Of a stretch of DNA of 6,277 bases, positions 5,468-6,277 are shown piece by piece (the stretch's first letter is position 1; every line of letters starts with the position of its first letter). A program made the translations under genes and the position numbers. Origin of the DNA: Bacillota bacterium. Lineage in GTDB: Bacteria; Bacillota; Clostridia; Lachnospirales; Lachnospiraceae. The notes beneath the pieces are model-generated. The model ran no database searches. It was not told where the DNA came from and was given only the letters and a program-made list of their open reading frames with translations. The stretch covers positions 1 to 6,277 of the forward strand of contig JAEYWQ010000243.1 of NCBI GenBank assembly GCA_023428885.1, read 5' to 3'.

Positions 5468-6277
5468 TTGTCCCAGTTAAAATCTAGAGAGAACACAGCT
5501 GAAAAGGAAGCGTCTGAAGAGAAAGCACCTAAAAGGGAAGCACCTAAAAGGGAAGCATCTGAAAAGAAGGCTTCTGATAAGAGAGCTTTGAAAGTTAAAA
5601 TATCTGATAAGAGAATTCCTGTAAAAGCTCCTCAGACTAAGTCTGCAACGGTCATAAAACATAGCTCCTGTGATGCTGGTGGAGCTTGTGGCTTGCATTG
5701 TATTAGAATGAAGGATATTGGTGTGACGATTGGTAAGACGAAGATTATCGAACACATTAATTTACATGTTCATTGTGGGAAATTAACCGTTATCATAGGA
5801 CGTAATGGTGCTGGTAAGAGTACCTTAATTAAAGCTATGATTGGTGAGATAAAGCATGAGGGGACCATTGAGTTCCGTGATATAAAACAAGACTTGTTTT
5901 CAAGCTTACGGATTGGCTATGTTCCTCAACATTTAAATGTTGAGAAGAATACACCGACAAGTGTTTATGATATGTTTGCAAGCTTTATAAGCAATCGTCC
6001 TGTGTTTTTTAAGCAAAGCAAGAAACTATATCAAGAGATTAAGAAACATTTAGAGATGTTTGAAGCCCAGGAACTGATTGATAAAAGAGTGTGCGATTTA
6101 TCCGGGGGAGAGCTGCAGAGAGTCTTGCTTTCCATCGCTTGTACACCAACACCCAATTTGTTACTGCTAGATGAGCCTGTATCGGGGATTGATCGCAATG
6201 GTATGGAGTTATTCTATCGTAACATTGATCGCTTGAAAAAAGAGTTTGATTTGGCTTTGATCTTGGTCTCTCATGAC
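5468..6277 (+). CDS. znuC: Zinc ABC transporter ATP-binding protein, ZnuC type (3' end outside window)
   Basis: The 270 codons present encode a cytoplasmic ABC ATPase that would power metal import for the binding protein encoded 64 bases upstream. The ATPase domain shows the Walker A GRNGAGKST (111-119), Q-loop VPQ with Q154, signature LSGGE (211-215), Walker B LLLLDEP (231-237), D-loop SGID (239-242) and the H-loop histidine H269, just before the sequence stops at 6277. Thus all catalytic parts are present and only the C-terminus is missing. Odd features come first: about 64 residues rich in Lys, Glu, Ala and Ser, including five pentapeptide repeats (15-39), then a cluster HSSCDAGGACGLHC (65-78) with three cysteines and two histidines, then the start of the ABC fold near I79. 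ZnuC proteins usually begin close to this fold. The TTG start at 5468 is preferred because of GGAGGA seven bases upstream; ATG 5453 is the alternative. Zinc is inferred from the partner's His loop. Confidence 0.9.
   Translation, partial: MSQLKSRENTAEKEASEEKAPKREAPKREASEKKASDKRALKVKISDKRIPVKAPQTKSATVIKHSSCDAGGACGLHCIRMKDIGVTIGKTKIIEHINLHVHCGKLTVIIGRNGAGKSTLIKAMIGEIKHEGTIEFRDIKQDLFSSLRIGYVPQHLNVEKNTPTSVYDMFASFISNRPVFFKQSKKLYQEIKKHLEMFEAQELIDKRVCDLSGGELQRVLLSIACTPTPNLLLLDEPVSGIDRNGMELFYRNIDRLKKEFDLALILVSHD
5510..5584 (+). repeat. Five tandem 15-base repeats in the ATPase N-terminal extension
   Basis: Five consecutive 15-base units start at 5510, 5525, 5540, 5555 and 5570, encoding ASEEK, APKRE, APKRE, ASEKK and ASDKR. 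The second and third are identical at the DNA level. The pattern is A-(S/P)-(E/K/D)-(basic or acidic)-charged. The array keeps the reading frame and makes a flexible, charged, low-complexity segment likely. Copy number may vary between strains through slippage. Confidence 0.85.

Noticed and set aside
5510..5584. CRISPR-like or satellite array
   Set aside because: The 15-base units are contiguous with no spacers, stay in frame and encode pentapeptides, so they are a coding tandem repeat.
5477..5755. Minus-strand open frame with a repeated FRCFPFRCF pattern
   Set aside because: The pattern is the reverse complement of the 15-base repeats in the ATPase gene; its repetitive look has no independent origin.

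Overview
The window looks like chromosomal DNA of a low-GC, spore-former-type Firmicute. A Lachnospiraceae/Clostridia origin similar to Lachnoclostridium is my best guess, from the AT-rich composition, strong GGAG-type ribosome binding sites, consensus sigma-A promoters, and the style of the zinc-uptake proteins (a GCVHDYQLT motif in the binding protein and a Cys-rich stretch ahead of the ATPase domain). No taxonomic marker gene is present, so this is inference.

Layout. (1) Positions 1-126 are the right end of an IS3-family insertion sequence: the last 35 codons of its transposase and a terminus ending in CA. (2) Immediately next to it, 127-243 is open to a stop codon but has no start, and is probably the C-terminal stub of a gene cut by the insertion. 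(3) A long hairpin at 291-342 ends transcription of the next gene, which runs leftward. (4) 356-2155 (minus) encodes a 599-residue polytopic membrane protein of the O-antigen ligase/polymerase (Wzy_C) family with a large loop outside the membrane. (5) Divergent promoters occupy 2156-2348. (6) 2349-4208 (plus) encodes a 619-residue membrane-bound nucleotide-sugar dehydratase/epimerase of the CapD/WbpM/PglF type. (7) After a 136-base gap with its own promoter and possible operators, 4345-5403 encodes a ZnuA/AdcA-type zinc-binding protein, followed after 64 bases by (8) 5468 to the window end, a ZnuC-type ABC ATPase cut off by the window. The permease gene (znuB) would be expected just beyond.

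Two functional units meet here. The left half concerns surface glycans: the dehydratase would supply a modified UDP-amino-sugar and the ligase/polymerase family protein would act on lipid-linked glycan at the outer face of the membrane. The right half is high-affinity zinc uptake.

I do not see a wholly new system. The most unusual points are the missing lipoprotein cysteine in the zinc-binding protein, the repeat-built, Lys/Glu-rich N-terminal extension with a Cys cluster on the ATPase, the large extracytoplasmic insert in the ligase-family protein, and the gene stub at the IS junction.
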